Virus record (IMG/VR): IMGVR_UViG_3300009151_009564
Location: 1-64,000 of that record
Length of the DNA: 64,000 nt
From: a virus
Strand: one strand, 5' to 3'
Positions 1 to 11,300 of this stretch are shown one piece after another. A program made the position numbers and the translations under genes. The notes under the pieces were generated by a model. It made no database searches and was not told the origin of the DNA. It saw nothing but the letters and a program-made list of their open reading frames with translations. Numbering within the stretch: the stretch's first letter is position 1; every line of letters starts with the position of its first letter.

Positions 1-480
1 TTAGTAAGTTTTTTGGTTAAATCTATAGGATCCCCTATAGTTGTTTATTTTAGATAAAAATGAGTGAGTCATGTTTCCATTATGGATCATTGGGTCAGAA
101 TTTCGCCATCCTAAAAACATATCTTCAACTGTCTTTGGTATATTACCTCTTCGGTAATAATCGAATATGTTAGTTACTTCATGACCGTCTCCAACTTCAT
201 TAGTAGACTCATTTCTAATGTGATTTGCATCAACGTGATTGATTTGATCGTCATCAATCCAACCTATTTGGTATCGGTCTTTACCAAAAAACCCTGGTTG
301 CTTCTCAAGATACAAAATCTTTTCCTTCCCGGTTTTAAAACCTTTAACAAGGATTCTGTATTTTTCTATGTCTTTTACACGCATAGTTTCCCAACTTGAC
401 TTACCAAGTACGTAGGTATCAATGTATTCAAAGTCCTCTCCAAAGTTAAGAGAGTGTTTAGGTAGAAATTCTATTATCAT
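1..480 (-). CDS. Hypothetical protein, 159 aa
   Basis: I do not recognise this protein. It is complete in the window: ATG at 480 and TAA at 1-3. It is soluble, rich in Tyr, Asn and Asp, with no signal peptide, membrane segment or clear motif. It follows the 103-aa gene by one base on the same strand, so it is probably the distal gene of the unit that starts with the DNA ligase. Codon use (AT-rich third positions) matches its neighbours. Confidence 0.7.
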   Translation of the reverse strand: MIIEFLPKHSLNFGEDFEYIDTYVLGKSSWETMRVKDIEKYRILVKGFKTGKEKILYLEKQPGFFGKDRYQIGWIDDDQINHVDANHIRNESTNEVGDGHEVTNIFDYYRRGNIPKTVEDMFLGWRNSDPMIHNGNMTHSFLSKINNYRGSYRFNQKTY

Positions 481-481
481 A

Positions 482-793
482 TTAGTCTAAATTAGTCAAT
501 TTATTCTGTCTTACCATAGAAGAATTAGTTATATGATGTCTGCTTATATCAAAATTCTCTTGATACATATCATTAACATCAGATATAACAACTCGCATCC
601 AAGGGTCCAGATTAGCACCTATTAGTTCAGTGAAATTATTTTCAACACCATTTATTTCTTTTGTGTATTCATGTACTGCCCAGTCCAAAATACTACTTGG
701 ATTACCCGAGCCACTATACAAGAATACAGCAATCTTACCCATCTTACCGTTTTCAAGTAAGTATTCGGACTCGTTTATTGTTAGACCGTTCAT
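482..793 (-). CDS. Hypothetical protein, 103 aa
   Basis: Unrecognised small soluble protein without motifs. Its ATG overlaps the TAA of the upstream DNA ligase gene in a TAATG arrangement (shared base 793), which indicates translational coupling to ligA. The next gene begins one base after its stop. The three genes look like one transcript driven from the promoter in front of the ligase. Confidence 0.7.
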   Translation of the reverse strand: MNGLTINESEYLLENGKMGKIAVFLYSGSGNPSSILDWAVHEYTKEINGVENNFTELIGANLDPWMRVVISDVNDMYQENFDISRHHITNSSMVRQNKLTNLD

Positions 794-2625
794 TATTTTA
801 AAATATTTAACATTGTTTCTAACTGTTCAACAGTCATTATTGTAATACCTAACTCTACTGCTTTCTTCTCTTTAGAAGAACCACTACCAACCGCTTTCAT
901 AATCAAGTGTGTAGTATTCTTTGATACACTACCACCAATTCTACCACCACGAGACTGGATAACTTCCTCAAGGTCAGCACGACGTAATCCGGTGAATACA
1001 AAATTCATACCATCTAAATCAGATGACGTTTTAACATCTTCTACTTTTTCTTGAATGGTGATTGGAAGACCATCAATAAAGTCAAAGAACTTATCATATC
1101 CATCTACATAAGACTTAGCCGAAATTTCAGCGAATCCTTCAATAGACATTACTTGTTCAATAGTTGGTTTAGTTTTGAAGTGTTCCAATAAAGCTAATTT
1201 TTTTGACCCTAACCCCTTGAAAATACCGGTAGCATGTTGTAATTTAGAGAGACTAACGTCCTTTATACATTTTTGTATGGAGTTATAAACAATGGTTGAT
1301 TTACGCTTACCAAAACGGTCAATCTTTTCCAAATCTGTGGCCTTTAAATCCAGAATGTCCTTAACAGTTTTGTAACCAGCATCCCACAACTGTTTGATTA
1401 CACCCTCACCAAAACTCTCAGCTTCCAAGATTTCAAAGAAAGAGACAAGTTGTTTAAACTTTTGCTCATCGGTTTCACCGAGGGTCATAAGTTCAACACC
1501 ATTCTCGTTCCAATCAATGTTAGGAATAGTTGGTAACTGAAATTCAACTGGTTCCACTACTTCATAAATGATAGGAATAACCATACCAGAACGTTTGATA
1601 AGTACTTTAGCACCTACACCCAAACCCAAGTCTTTAACAAAACGTGCGTTATTACCGGTTACATTAGAGATAGTTACCCCATCTAACTTAACAGGATTAA
1701 CATGAAGGGTTGGTTTCAAGTAACCTTGTTTCGAGATGTTCCAAGAAATACCATTGATAGTAGTTTCAGCAGTCTGTTCAAATCGAGGTGATTTGAAAGC
1801 TCTTGCCCAACAAGGATTGTTAGAAGAAGTTTCACGACCTAAATCTCTTTGGAGATCCATGTTATTAACTTCAATGATAAGTCCGTCTATTTCAAAATCT
1901 TCTGACCAAGATTTGAATAGATCGTATAGACTATCTTCTGTGATTTCAGATAGGGATTTTACTTCATATGGAACCTTTACATCTTGACCGGAATTGAGTT
2001 TGTCTAGGATGTCTGATTTGAAATATGTTGTCATAGAATCGACACCATATTTAATGAATAAGAGGTCTTTAAGAGACTCTCTTGCATCCGGTGAGTTGAG
2101 TAATCCAGCAACAAGGTTACGAGGGTTTGCGAAGTCGGATGAGTATTTCTCTATGAAGGTCTTTTTTGGCATCATAACTTCACCAAATGTGTAAGTGAAT
2201 GGTATATGACCATCCCTTTGGTAATGATTCCCAATCAGTCTGTAGTGTTCGTCTGATTTTTGACCGTATTCACCATCACCACGAGTCCAAGCATCTCCGG
2301 TGAACTCATTTACGCATAGTGAAAGACCGTCATACTTAGGAGTTATGATTACTTCAACGCACAATGGTATCTTTTTAAGTCTAAACCACTCTTTAATCTC
2401 GTCGAGTGTTTTAACCTTATTCATAGAAGCCATTGGGATAGGTAGTTTACTTTTGCGGGTTTCGTCTTGTATCTGATGTCCTATTTGTTCGAATAGTTCA
2501 TTAGAAGGATCTAATAGACTAAGTTCATCAACAAGTTGGTCGTATTCATAATCAGTCATTATTGGATGACCTAAACGATAAGCGTCGTTAGCTGATTTTA
2601 TCTTGAGGGAGAGTTCTTGAATCAT
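793..2625 (-). CDS. ligA: NAD+-dependent DNA ligase (LigA family), lacking the zinc finger
   Basis: Seals 3'-OH/5'-phosphate nicks using NAD+. Seen: domain Ia with the NAD-binding pattern around residues 15-35 (YRLGHPIMTDYEYDQL), adenylation lysine K97 in the KYDG motif, an OB-fold region near 290-360, helix-hairpin-helix region about 400-525, and a C-terminal BRCT domain about 535-610 (MNFVFTGLRR, GGRIGGSVSKNTTHLI). At 610 aa it is about 60 residues shorter than typical bacterial LigA. The four-cysteine zinc finger expected between OB and HhH is absent: that stretch (about 365-400) has no Cys. Otherwise it looks complete and active. T4 itself uses an ATP ligase. A host-type promoter lies directly upstream at 2632-2662. 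Confidence 0.95.
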   Translation of the reverse strand: MIQELSLKIKSANDAYRLGHPIMTDYEYDQLVDELSLLDPSNELFEQIGHQIQDETRKSKLPIPMASMNKVKTLDEIKEWFRLKKIPLCVEVIITPKYDGLSLCVNEFTGDAWTRGDGEYGQKSDEHYRLIGNHYQRDGHIPFTYTFGEVMMPKKTFIEKYSSDFANPRNLVAGLLNSPDARESLKDLLFIKYGVDSMTTYFKSDILDKLNSGQDVKVPYEVKSLSEITEDSLYDLFKSWSEDFEIDGLIIEVNNMDLQRDLGRETSSNNPCWARAFKSPRFEQTAETTINGISWNISKQGYLKPTLHVNPVKLDGVTISNVTGNNARFVKDLGLGVGAKVLIKRSGMVIPIIYEVVEPVEFQLPTIPNIDWNENGVELMTLGETDEQKFKQLVSFFEILEAESFGEGVIKQLWDAGYKTVKDILDLKATDLEKIDRFGKRKSTIVYNSIQKCIKDVSLSKLQHATGIFKGLGSKKLALLEHFKTKPTIEQVMSIEGFAEISAKSYVDGYDKFFDFIDGLPITIQEKVEDVKTSSDLDGMNFVFTGLRRADLEEVIQSRGGRIGGSVSKNTTHLIMKAVGSGSSKEKKAVELGITIMTVEQLETMLNILK

Positions 2626-2631
2626 ATTCTA

Positions 2632-2662
2632 CAAATATACGCTAATTTTTTATTAAAACAAA
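2632..2662 (-). promoter_or_regulatory. Bacteroidota-type promoter for the ligase unit
   Basis: On the minus strand TTTG (2659-2662), a 19-bp spacer, then TATATTTG (2632-2639), matching the Bacteroidota primary-sigma consensus TTTG / TAnnTTTG. The ligase ATG follows six bases after the -7 element, so the transcript would have almost no leader. Confidence 0.65.
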
Positions 2663-2663
2663 A

Positions 2664-2672
2664 TTTAATATA
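2664..2672 (+). promoter_or_regulatory. Partial phage-type AT motif upstream of the glycosyltransferase
   Basis: TTTAATATA followed by C, 14 bases before the ATG at 2687. It matches the first nine bases of the recurrent TTTAATATATA motif and lies back to back with the ligase promoter. Confidence 0.35.
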
Positions 2673-2686
2673 CATATTATAAGTGT

Positions 2687-4555
2687 ATGGATATAAATAT
2701 TATCACGAGATGTACCCGACCTTATAATCTTATAAAGATAAAAGAATCTTTATTAAATAACAAGAAAATAAATATTATTTGGTGGGTAATTTTTGATACA
2801 TCAATACTCAAAGATATTGATGTTGAGTTATTATCTATATTAAATAGTGATGACTTTAAAATCAACCTTAGATTTCTAAAATCTACTCCCGGTGCTTGTG
2901 GTTACGATCTAATCAATCAAATACTAAAAGAGATTGATCCTAATGAGTGGATGTATTTATTAGATGATGATAATATCTTACACCCCAATTTTTCAGAAGT
3001 TATTGGTGATATAAAAACCGATAAGTCAGTTATTACTTTTTCACAATTCGTAGATAAAAAAGATTTCACTGGTCTTGAATATAGAATAGCTATTCCTGAA
3101 AATATGAGATTTCAAGGTATAGATTCAGCTCAAATCTTAATAAAAAGATCTATGGTTAGTGAGTTTGCTCTTAACTATGCGGCTGATGGTATATTAATAG
3201 ATGCTCTTTATAAGTCAAATCCTGAAGAGTTCTTATTGATAGATAAAGTTATCAGTTATTACAACTTTATACCTAGTCCAAAATCTTCTTCTCTACCAAG
3301 AGTTCTTTTATTGGGATTGGATGAAAAGGTAGATTTAAAGTCTATAGTTCCAGCTGATTATGAGTCAAAAGATCTTTTGACTTTACAATTAAAAGAAGAT
3401 GATAATCTAGATGAAATTGTTTCTACTTTTAATCCAGATTCAATAGTTACTATTGGGGAGTCTTTTGATAAGTTTCCTAACCTATGTAACTTATCTTTAG
3501 ATATAAGAAGAAGGTGGTCACATTTTGATAAGGTATCTGATACAACTGGTGAGTCAGCGTACTTGGTTGCTAGTAACTATATTTTAAATCCATATCAAAC
3601 AAACAATCCGTTGATTAGTTTCTTTACTCCTTTTTTCAATACTGGGGAAAAGTTATGGAGAACTTATGAATCAGTAAAGAACCAAAGTTATACTAACTGG
3701 GAGTGGGTTTTAGTTAATGATTCTAATGATTGTGGTAAAACTCTTAAAATAGCTGAAGAGATTGCTAAGATAGATTGTAGAGTAAAGGTTTATGATTTCA
3801 GGGAAAAATCTGGTGGTATAGTTGGTGAATCTAAATATAGAGCGGCTTCTTTAGCTAAAGGTTTATATTTAATGGAGTTGGATCATGATGATTATATAAC
3901 TCCGGATGCTGCTTATTGGATGGTTGAAGCATTTCAAAAGTATCCAGAAGCAAAGTTTGTTTATTCTGATTGTGTGGAGATATATGAGAACCATGAGATG
4001 GCATTTGTATATGGGGAAGGTTTCTCATTTGGATATGGTTCATATCGGGATGAGGTTTATAATGGTAGAAGTTATAAAGTAATAAATACCGCAAATATTA
4101 ACCCAAAGACTATACGTCATATAGTTGGTGTACCTAATCATTTTAGAGCATGGGATAGGTTCTTCTATCACTCAATAGGTGGTCATAATAGAAGATTGAC
4201 TATAGCTGATGATTATGAGTTGATTGTTCGTACTTTCTTAAAGACCAAGATGGTTAGAATACCTAAGCTATTGTATTTACAGTTTTATCATAATAATAAC
4301 ACACAGAATGCAACAAGAGCTGATATTCAAAGAAGAGTTAGAACGATTAGTAGTCATTATAACCATCAAATTTATCAACGATTTAAGGAGTTGGGTGTAG
4401 TGGATTGGGCGTATGAATCTAACCCAGAGAATCCGCTATATGTTGAAAGTAGATTTGGTAATCAGGAGAACTATGTTAATCTAACATTTGGAGAGTCTGG
4501 TGATCAATATCAGTATAATCAAAACAATCAAACAACTTTAAATTATTTGTTTTAG
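2687..4555 (+). CDS. Two-domain glycosyltransferase (GT-A / GT2 type)
   Basis: Likely transfers a sugar from a nucleotide-sugar donor. Two glycosyltransferase-like halves are visible. The N-terminal half (about 1-200) has an acidic metal-site motif LLDDDNILHPNF. The C-terminal half (about 305-560) is a clear GT2 fold: PLISFFTPFFNTGEKLW, then WEWVLVNDS, then the DxD-type motif MELDHDDYITPDAA. Possible targets are virion proteins, phage DNA bases, or host surface glycans; nothing in the sequence decides between them. Its position just upstream of the virion cluster is compatible with virion glycosylation (inference). Its last 18 bases overlap the convergent gene 4538-5074. Confidence 0.85.
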   Translation: MDINIITRCTRPYNLIKIKESLLNNKKINIIWWVIFDTSILKDIDVELLSILNSDDFKINLRFLKSTPGACGYDLINQILKEIDPNEWMYLLDDDNILHPNFSEVIGDIKTDKSVITFSQFVDKKDFTGLEYRIAIPENMRFQGIDSAQILIKRSMVSEFALNYAADGILIDALYKSNPEEFLLIDKVISYYNFIPSPKSSSLPRVLLLGLDEKVDLKSIVPADYESKDLLTLQLKEDDNLDEIVSTFNPDSIVTIGESFDKFPNLCNLSLDIRRRWSHFDKVSDTTGESAYLVASNYILNPYQTNNPLISFFTPFFNTGEKLWRTYESVKNQSYTNWEWVLVNDSNDCGKTLKIAEEIAKIDCRVKVYDFREKSGGIVGESKYRAASLAKGLYLMELDHDDYITPDAAYWMVEAFQKYPEAKFVYSDCVEIYENHEMAFVYGEGFSFGYGSYRDEVYNGRSYKVINTANINPKTIRHIVGVPNHFRAWDRFFYHSIGGHNRRLTIADDYELIVRTFLKTKMVRIPKLLYLQFYHNNNTQNATRADIQRRVRTISSHYNHQIYQRFKELGVVDWAYESNPENPLYVESRFGNQENYVNLTFGESGDQYQYNQNNQTTLNYLF

Positions 4556-5074
4556 AACGATTTCTCTTTTGTATTGTAGATCTAGGTTATTAATGATTTC
4601 TTTCCAGAAATTTTGATTAAGTTTTCCTTTATGTACTACAAAAGAGTTTTTGTTTGTAACACTGTATTTTTCTTCTACTATTTTAGCTTCTTTATCATAT
4701 CCAAAACATATATATGTTTGACCACTAATGGTTATATAAAGATCAAAATCTGTAGATACTTTCCAACGGTATGTTTGCATTTGTTCAACTACTTCTTTGT
4801 CTATTTGTAAAGACATAGTTGAGTTGAAAAAAGTAGTATAACTAGATGTTGATAATCTTGTTGTATTTGGATATTTTTTGGATCCAACGGATACAAGATA
4901 TCTTGACTTTTGATTTTCACACCATCCATTATACCAAGTCATAGCAGGTTCAATTATATGAACTTCATACCTTCTACCACCATAAGCTCTAGTGTAGTTA
5001 GACTCTTCACGTATAACAAGAGGTTCTTTGCACTTCTTGAAACCAATAGATTGTATTTTCTTTAAATAGTTCAT
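4538..5074 (-). CDS. Hypothetical protein, 178 aa
   Basis: Not recognised. Soluble, Tyr/Thr/Ser-rich in the middle, basic N-terminus (MNYLKKIQSIGFKKC). A TATCTTTG element sits four bases before the start on the minus strand, resembling a host-type -7 box, but no TTTG at the right distance is seen. Convergent with, and overlapping by 18 bases, the glycosyltransferase. Confidence 0.7.
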   Translation of the reverse strand: MNYLKKIQSIGFKKCKEPLVIREESNYTRAYGGRRYEVHIIEPAMTWYNGWCENQKSRYLVSVGSKKYPNTTRLSTSSYTTFFNSTMSLQIDKEVVEQMQTYRWKVSTDFDLYITISGQTYICFGYDKEAKIVEEKYSVTNKNSFVVHKGKLNQNFWKEIINNLDLQYKREIVLKQII

Positions 5075-5112
5075 TTTGGCAAAGATAATAATTCCAAGTG
5101 AGACTTACGATT

Positions 5113-5123
5113 ATTAATATATA
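5113..5123 (+). promoter_or_regulatory. Phage-type AT promoter motif before the virion gene cluster
   Basis: ATTAATATATA, one mismatch from the recurrent TTTAATATATA motif, 20 bases before the ATG at 5144. It is the only promoter-like element before three coupled structural genes, which fits a late-gene role. Confidence 0.45.
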
Positions 5124-5143
5124 AACAAAAATAAATAGCTCAA

Positions 5144-8100
5144 ATGCCTGTACAGAGTTCTTTTCCTAGTGTAGCTGAACAGATACTTACATTCAATAGT
5201 AATGTGGTTTCACTATTATCAAATATAAACTCCTTAGTATCAAGTACTGCTAGTTCAGTAACATTTAATATTATTGATCAATCTGGTATATCCAGACAAT
5301 ACAGTTTACCATCTTTTGGATACCTTCAATCTGAGATTAATAGATTGAATCATAATGTAAACTCTATCTATAATATAGATGGTGGTGGTGCTCAAATACA
5401 ACCAACTAATGCTAATAAGTTTCAAAAGGTGGTAACTATAGATCTTAATCTACAACCGAGTGATGTAAGTAACATCCCAACTATTTCTAATTTTACAGTT
5501 AAAGATAACTTCTTTTTTGACACATTACTTAATCCAAGTATGTCTATTATAGCTGACTTAACAGGTAAAATACCTGATAATGTAAGAAAAGTATTAATAA
5601 GAAGATATATTCCTAAGTTTTCTCAAGATGCTTCTGGAAATTTTACACCAACTGGTCAGGCGGCCTTAAATAGTTTTAATAGTTTATTTAGAAACAATAA
5701 TAGTTTTACACTTGATGATTTTCTAACATGGCATCAAAATACTCCGGGTATAGTATCTCCATTTGAACCGCCATATGAGGAAAAGATGGTTGATTTACAA
5801 CCTAATCAGTTGCAATACGATGGTAAGTTCTCAGTTATTAAAATTGAGGAGGATACTTTAAATAGGAAACTTTGGTATTGGGTCGATACATTAACATATG
5901 TGGAGAATGTATTTGTAAACGGTATAGAACAACAGCAGCAAAAACAATTAGCTATTGGTGATCAGATCATTATAAATACTGATTCTTCTACTACAATATA
6001 TCAAATACTGGAAATATCAACTTCTACTTCAAGTCCTAGATTAAGATTTGAGAGAATACAAGGATACCAACCTATTCCGGTTGGGATACAAACAATTAAA
6101 ATATACTCAGCAGTTTTGTATGATAAAATGGTTAGTATAAATATTGGTTATAATGAAAGAAATGCTCTTTTTGTTAAGGCATTGGATATGAATAACTATA
6201 TTCTTTCTAATAATTGGAGTACTGGTGTTGGATATTGGACAAATGATCTAAAAGACATATCCAGTGGAATGACTATGGAACAGTTCTATACTCAATATGT
6301 TGATGACTATGGTAAACTATTACAAGATTTGGTTGCTAAAAAAACACCAACTTCTTTAGCTGGTACACCAAACGCAGTTAGTTTAGTTAGTTCCAACTTT
6401 AAAGTGGTTCAGATAAACAAACATTTAACTGACACCCCCAACTCTAATCTTATATTAAATAAGCACAATCAACAAAAGACTTTGAAATCTGAAGTTCAAC
6501 AGTTAAACGATGCGATAACTGATAAGAATAAACAACTAAGAGTAACGAGATTTACATCAGATGCCGCTAGAAAGCAACATGTTAATGAGATTGATTTATT
6601 GACTAAACAAAGAGATAGTAAATCTACTCTTTTATCATCTGTAAATTCGGAAATACTTGATATATCAAAATCTCCGGTTACGAGTGTACCTCCGGTATTT
6701 CACGTTAGAGGTTTCTGGTCTATACCTGAACCTATTTATACAAGGGGTACAAAACCTCAACAAGTAGTTCAGTTTATAGTTCAGTATAGATATTTAAGTT
6801 CTGATGGTAAAGAATCACCAGTTGAAACATTTAAACTAGCGGACGCTCCGGCAACAGCAGCTAGTTCACTTAAAAATGGTGCATTCTCTAACTGGCGTGA
6901 GTTTAAAACAGACGCATTGAAAAGAACATATGATGCTTCGACTAAACAATATACTTGGATGACAGAAGATCTTTCCAACCCGGACTTACCTAATATTAAT
7001 CAGTTAGATATACCGATTCAATATAATGAAAACGTTCAGATTAGAATAAAATCTATATCTGAAGTTGGTTGGCCAGATTCACCAGTTGAATCAGATTGGA
7101 GTAATACAATAACTGTTAACTTCCCAGATTCTCTTAATAACGTTATTAATCAGAATGTTGGTATAGTTCAAACTGCTAACTCGGAAGCTGTTAGGATAAG
7201 TGTAACTAATGATTTAAGTGCAAGAGGATTAGATCATTTACTTGCTCAACAAATTACTGTTAATAATAAAACATTTAACTTATCTACAGATACAGTACTT
7301 TCTGGTTTCCATGATGTAAATGGGGTGGCTACTAGTTTGATTGATCACTTGACAGCAATGAATACTAGATTGGCTGCGTTAGAAGATAAGATCACAAGAG
7401 CACAAGGTCAACTTGTTGTTTCTATCTATAGAAACAGTGAACAATTTGTTGTTCAAAACGGTAGTGAGTTATCATTTAATGTTGAGTGTGAAGACTATCT
7501 TGATACATATAATGCTGCTGGTGTTCCTACTGGTAGAGTTTATCAAAATAATATTTACGTTGTTAAGGATTTCCTAATGAAAATAAGTAATGCTTCAACA
7601 TCATCACCACTAGGACTTTTATCAAGTAGAACATATGCTAATAATACGGATGTTTATAACTCTTCTATACCACAAGTATTCTGGGTTGACCCTCAAAATG
7701 AGCTTATCGTTGATAATAGCACTGGTGTTAGTAAGACACAGTTAGATAACTTATTTATTTGGTCTGTTAACTATGATAGTGTTAACCAAACAACGGTAAC
7801 TAAGTTAGGTGATAACATAGGAAATAACTTCTTATCATTAAGCAATAACTCAATAACAAGTGTTCTTTCGTCAAATGAGTTTAATCTAGGTTATTCGGAA
7901 AACTCAATACTTACATTTGTTGGTAATAATACATCATTATTAGATCCATCTAAGTGGATTGATCCTTCAATAAGTGTTGCTTCTACTACCAAGTTATTAA
8001 CAAGTATTCACCCTCAAGTTCAGGGGTTAGATAAAGTACAAGAAACTAACTCAACTAAGGTACATACGATAAATGGTGGGGTTCAGAATGATATTAATGT

Positions 8101-8347
8101 ACCGATTAACATTTACTTTAAGATGAACTCATTGGATTCAAATCTAACGGGATTGAACTATGAGTATGTTAACTTAAATGGATCTAAAACAACGGTGAGA
8201 CATATTAAGAAGCTTAAATTCTTCTTAGAGAATGAGTCGGAGAATAGACCGTTTGTATTTACGGTTAAGTTTACAATAAGTAGGTCTAAGATTGCTGTAA
8301 AGAAAACTTTAACATCAACACCGACACAATTAATATCAACTAGATAA
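5144..8347 (+). CDS. Large virion structural protein (tail/baseplate type), 1067 aa
   Basis: No family name can be given with certainty. Size, Asn/Ser/Thr-rich composition and coupling to two other structural-looking genes point to a tail or baseplate component. Seen: an N-terminal helical segment (about 1-90), a coiled-coil-like stretch at about 430-505 rich in Gln, Lys and Leu, then a beta-rich region about 520-670 with an Fn3-like flavour (VQFIVQYRYLSSDGKESPVE, VQIRIKSISEVGWPDSPV), and a Ser/Asn-rich C-terminus. Few cysteines, no signal peptide. Its TAA overlaps the next ATG (TAATG at 8345-8349). Confidence 0.7.
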   Translation: MPVQSSFPSVAEQILTFNSNVVSLLSNINSLVSSTASSVTFNIIDQSGISRQYSLPSFGYLQSEINRLNHNVNSIYNIDGGGAQIQPTNANKFQKVVTIDLNLQPSDVSNIPTISNFTVKDNFFFDTLLNPSMSIIADLTGKIPDNVRKVLIRRYIPKFSQDASGNFTPTGQAALNSFNSLFRNNNSFTLDDFLTWHQNTPGIVSPFEPPYEEKMVDLQPNQLQYDGKFSVIKIEEDTLNRKLWYWVDTLTYVENVFVNGIEQQQQKQLAIGDQIIINTDSSTTIYQILEISTSTSSPRLRFERIQGYQPIPVGIQTIKIYSAVLYDKMVSINIGYNERNALFVKALDMNNYILSNNWSTGVGYWTNDLKDISSGMTMEQFYTQYVDDYGKLLQDLVAKKTPTSLAGTPNAVSLVSSNFKVVQINKHLTDTPNSNLILNKHNQQKTLKSEVQQLNDAITDKNKQLRVTRFTSDAARKQHVNEIDLLTKQRDSKSTLLSSVNSEILDISKSPVTSVPPVFHVRGFWSIPEPIYTRGTKPQQVVQFIVQYRYLSSDGKESPVETFKLADAPATAASSLKNGAFSNWREFKTDALKRTYDASTKQYTWMTEDLSNPDLPNINQLDIPIQYNENVQIRIKSISEVGWPDSPVESDWSNTITVNFPDSLNNVINQNVGIVQTANSEAVRISVTNDLSARGLDHLLAQQITVNNKTFNLSTDTVLSGFHDVNGVATSLIDHLTAMNTRLAALEDKITRAQGQLVVSIYRNSEQFVVQNGSELSFNVECEDYLDTYNAAGVPTGRVYQNNIYVVKDFLMKISNASTSSPLGLLSSRTYANNTDVYNSSIPQVFWVDPQNELIVDNSTGVSKTQLDNLFIWSVNYDSVNQTTVTKLGDNIGNNFLSLSNNSITSVLSSNEFNLGYSENSILTFVGNNTSLLDPSKWIDPSISVASTTKLLTSIHPQVQGLDKVQETNSTKVHTINGGVQNDINVPINIYFKMNSLDSNLTGLNYEYVNLNGSKTTVRHIKKLKFFLENESENRPFVFTVKFTISRSKIAVKKTLTSTPTQLISTR

Positions 8348-11300
8348 TGAAGAGTCATGCTATACTAAGAACCAATGTTGGATTGACAAGTAATGTCAAA
8401 TTAATGGTAGGGTCTACCTACAGTCTTTATCTCGATTCAATAGAATCGGATCCAGCTTTGGCTGCAACAAGATATAAGAAGTTACAATTTACAAAGGATA
8501 ACTTCTGGGATGAGTTATTACCACACTTTTACAAGAATACACCTATTAATACAGCGTTTATGGTTAAGTTTGATAATGACAATGATAAAATGGCTACTGA
8601 TTTCTCTAAACAGTATGACGATTTATATTGTTATGGAGCTAGAAACATAGTTAATAATAAAGACTATGATGAAGAGTATGAGTATTTTGCTCCTCTTTAT
8701 ATTAAAAAGTCAAAACTTCCTAAAAAGTTTGTAATATTTCGTATAGATGGTCCTGGATTGAATGTACATGATAAAAGTAATTTTTATTCGGAGATTGTTA
8801 GTAATCTAAAATGTATTAAGATGTTTGATCTTACTCGAGCTACAGAACTTGGTGAGTGGATTGAAACAAATATAACAAAGAATAAAAACTATCCAACCAA
8901 CTCCTTCTATATGGATTTCAGACCAAGTGAGTTCTCTTCATGGTTTGGAGTTGATTATGAAGATGGTGGATATAGTGAAAAAGCTTTCATGTTGGATGCT
9001 ATGCTTCAGTATGAAAATACTTATCATGATTTTGAAAAAATGATATATGACGGTTTTAAAAACAATAAAGTTATTTATCCTCATATAATCAATTTTAGTT
9101 TTCTTTTTAATGATACTCCTGCAACTCCTACTTCCCTTAGAAGATGGTCTTTGAATAGGTACTTAGGTTTTTATCTTGATGATCTAACATTAAAAACATG
9201 GGTTAGTCCATATGAACTACCTAATATTAAGTCAGACGCTATAATAGATAATTACAATGTATTATCTAGTCCTACTGGGGACGCTTTTGTTGATACATTT
9301 AAGAAGAACGAGTTTCCTTATATTGAAGTAAATGGTGAGTTTTATAAGATTGAAAGATATTCAACTACTGAAAATCAAGTTATTAGGGTAGAAACATCAC
9401 CTGGGACTTTTCAGGATATCTTATCTCCGGTTAGTACAACTAAATATAAGATAATAGCTAATGTTTCATTAGCTGGTTTACAATCAACAATCAATAAAAA
9501 TCTTATATTGATTGATTCAAGTACTGGTAAGAATAGATTGTCATATTATAATGGCAATACGTTTGTTATTGACGGATTTGAAAATGCGGATGTTTGGTTA
9601 ATACAAATAGGTGATATGTTTCACAATATTGTTAAGAATCAAGATGGTGAATATTATATCCAATCTGATTATGCTTTCTCACAGTCTTTGGAAAAGTTTG
9701 ATTATTACGTCAATGATCCAGATCCTAAATACAGGACTTCAATAGATTTGAAGATCACATCTGATAATGTGATTACTAAATTTGGTATTTATAGTTGTAA
9801 GTTTAGTGATATCAAAGATTTTGATACAGATATCATTGAGACAAAGTTTGCTAAACATGAATATGAGAAAAAAGCTGAGTTAACTTTAACTGATGAGCCT
9901 AAATTCCATACTATAAATCACCAATCTTTAACACATCCTAAGGACTTAAATGATTATAAGATAAGTGGTGTAGTTACAAACATACCGGCGGCTTCTGAAT
10001 ATACAGCAAATGCTGAGACATTTAGATTAGTTGATAATAAGTTGTCTACTATATGGAGAAAGAACTCTGAAAGGTTGAAGTGGGGATTTAAAGGATCTGT
10101 TTCAGCAAATGATTACCCTTATTTATTGAACAACTCTTTTTCAGCAGAAGATCATAACAGAACGACTAATGTCTTTGCTATGCATCCACATAGACCGGAT
10201 CGTAATCTAGATTATTTTATGAGTGTTAACTCATCAAGTAAGGATTATCTACACCATAGTTTACATGTTCAAAAACATTTACCAACTGGTGAGATAGATA
10301 CTTCGTTTAACTTTGAGTTAGATAAGTATCTTGGTGTAAACTATGATTTAGATTATTTTGACTACTTCTTCAGTATGAAGTCTTACTTCGATGGTGGTAA
10401 TATTACTGCTAATACGGCTAAGTATTCTTATTTCAATACTGGTGATAATGTTACTCCTAACCTTACTTTATACAGAGGTATGAAGTTTAAGATCTCTGAT
10501 GTTGATACGGTTAAGATAACTAATGGACAAATTGAAAATATCAACCTAAAGAACTCAAATAATTGGGAAGACTATAGATTTGGCGTTCTTATTAGTAAGA
10601 ATAACTGGGTTGTTAACTCGGTTATAGATAACCTAAATATAGGTACTATTTCATATACTCAGAATATTCTACAATGGAATATCATAGATAACTGGAAGCA
10701 TGATCAGATTTATACATCAGGTAGTGTTGTATCTTGGAACGAAATACTTTGGATATCAACTACACAATCACAGATAATAGATCCAAATTATGATCCTTCT
10801 AACTCAAGTGATTGGCAGTTATTTACATATTATAACTTATTATCTTATCCAACTATATTCTGGTCACCAGCATTTGATGGGACGAACCCAACGAGTTCAA
10901 ATAATATGTATGGTCAGTTTAGTGGTAACTTACCACCACTTGTTTGGAATAGTGGTGAGTATTACTACTCAACTGGTGCGTCAGGTAGTAACTTTTGGAA
11001 TCCTAACTTATCTTATGACATGGGAGATGTTGTGTTGTATAATAATACGACTTGGATTTCTAATACTTCAAGTAATACTATAACTCCGGGTAATCAATTA
11101 TTTACCTTAACAACACCGTATGTAGATTCAAATGGTGTAACTATATCATATCAACCTTATTGGAGTTCAACATCTACATCTTCAACTATTTGGAACGTGG
11201 TTGAGCTTTGGAAGCAAGATTTTCTTTATACTCCTACCGACACTAACTGGTCGTCATCGTTTGATTCGGGTCATTATGTTGTTTATAATGATGTTGTTTA

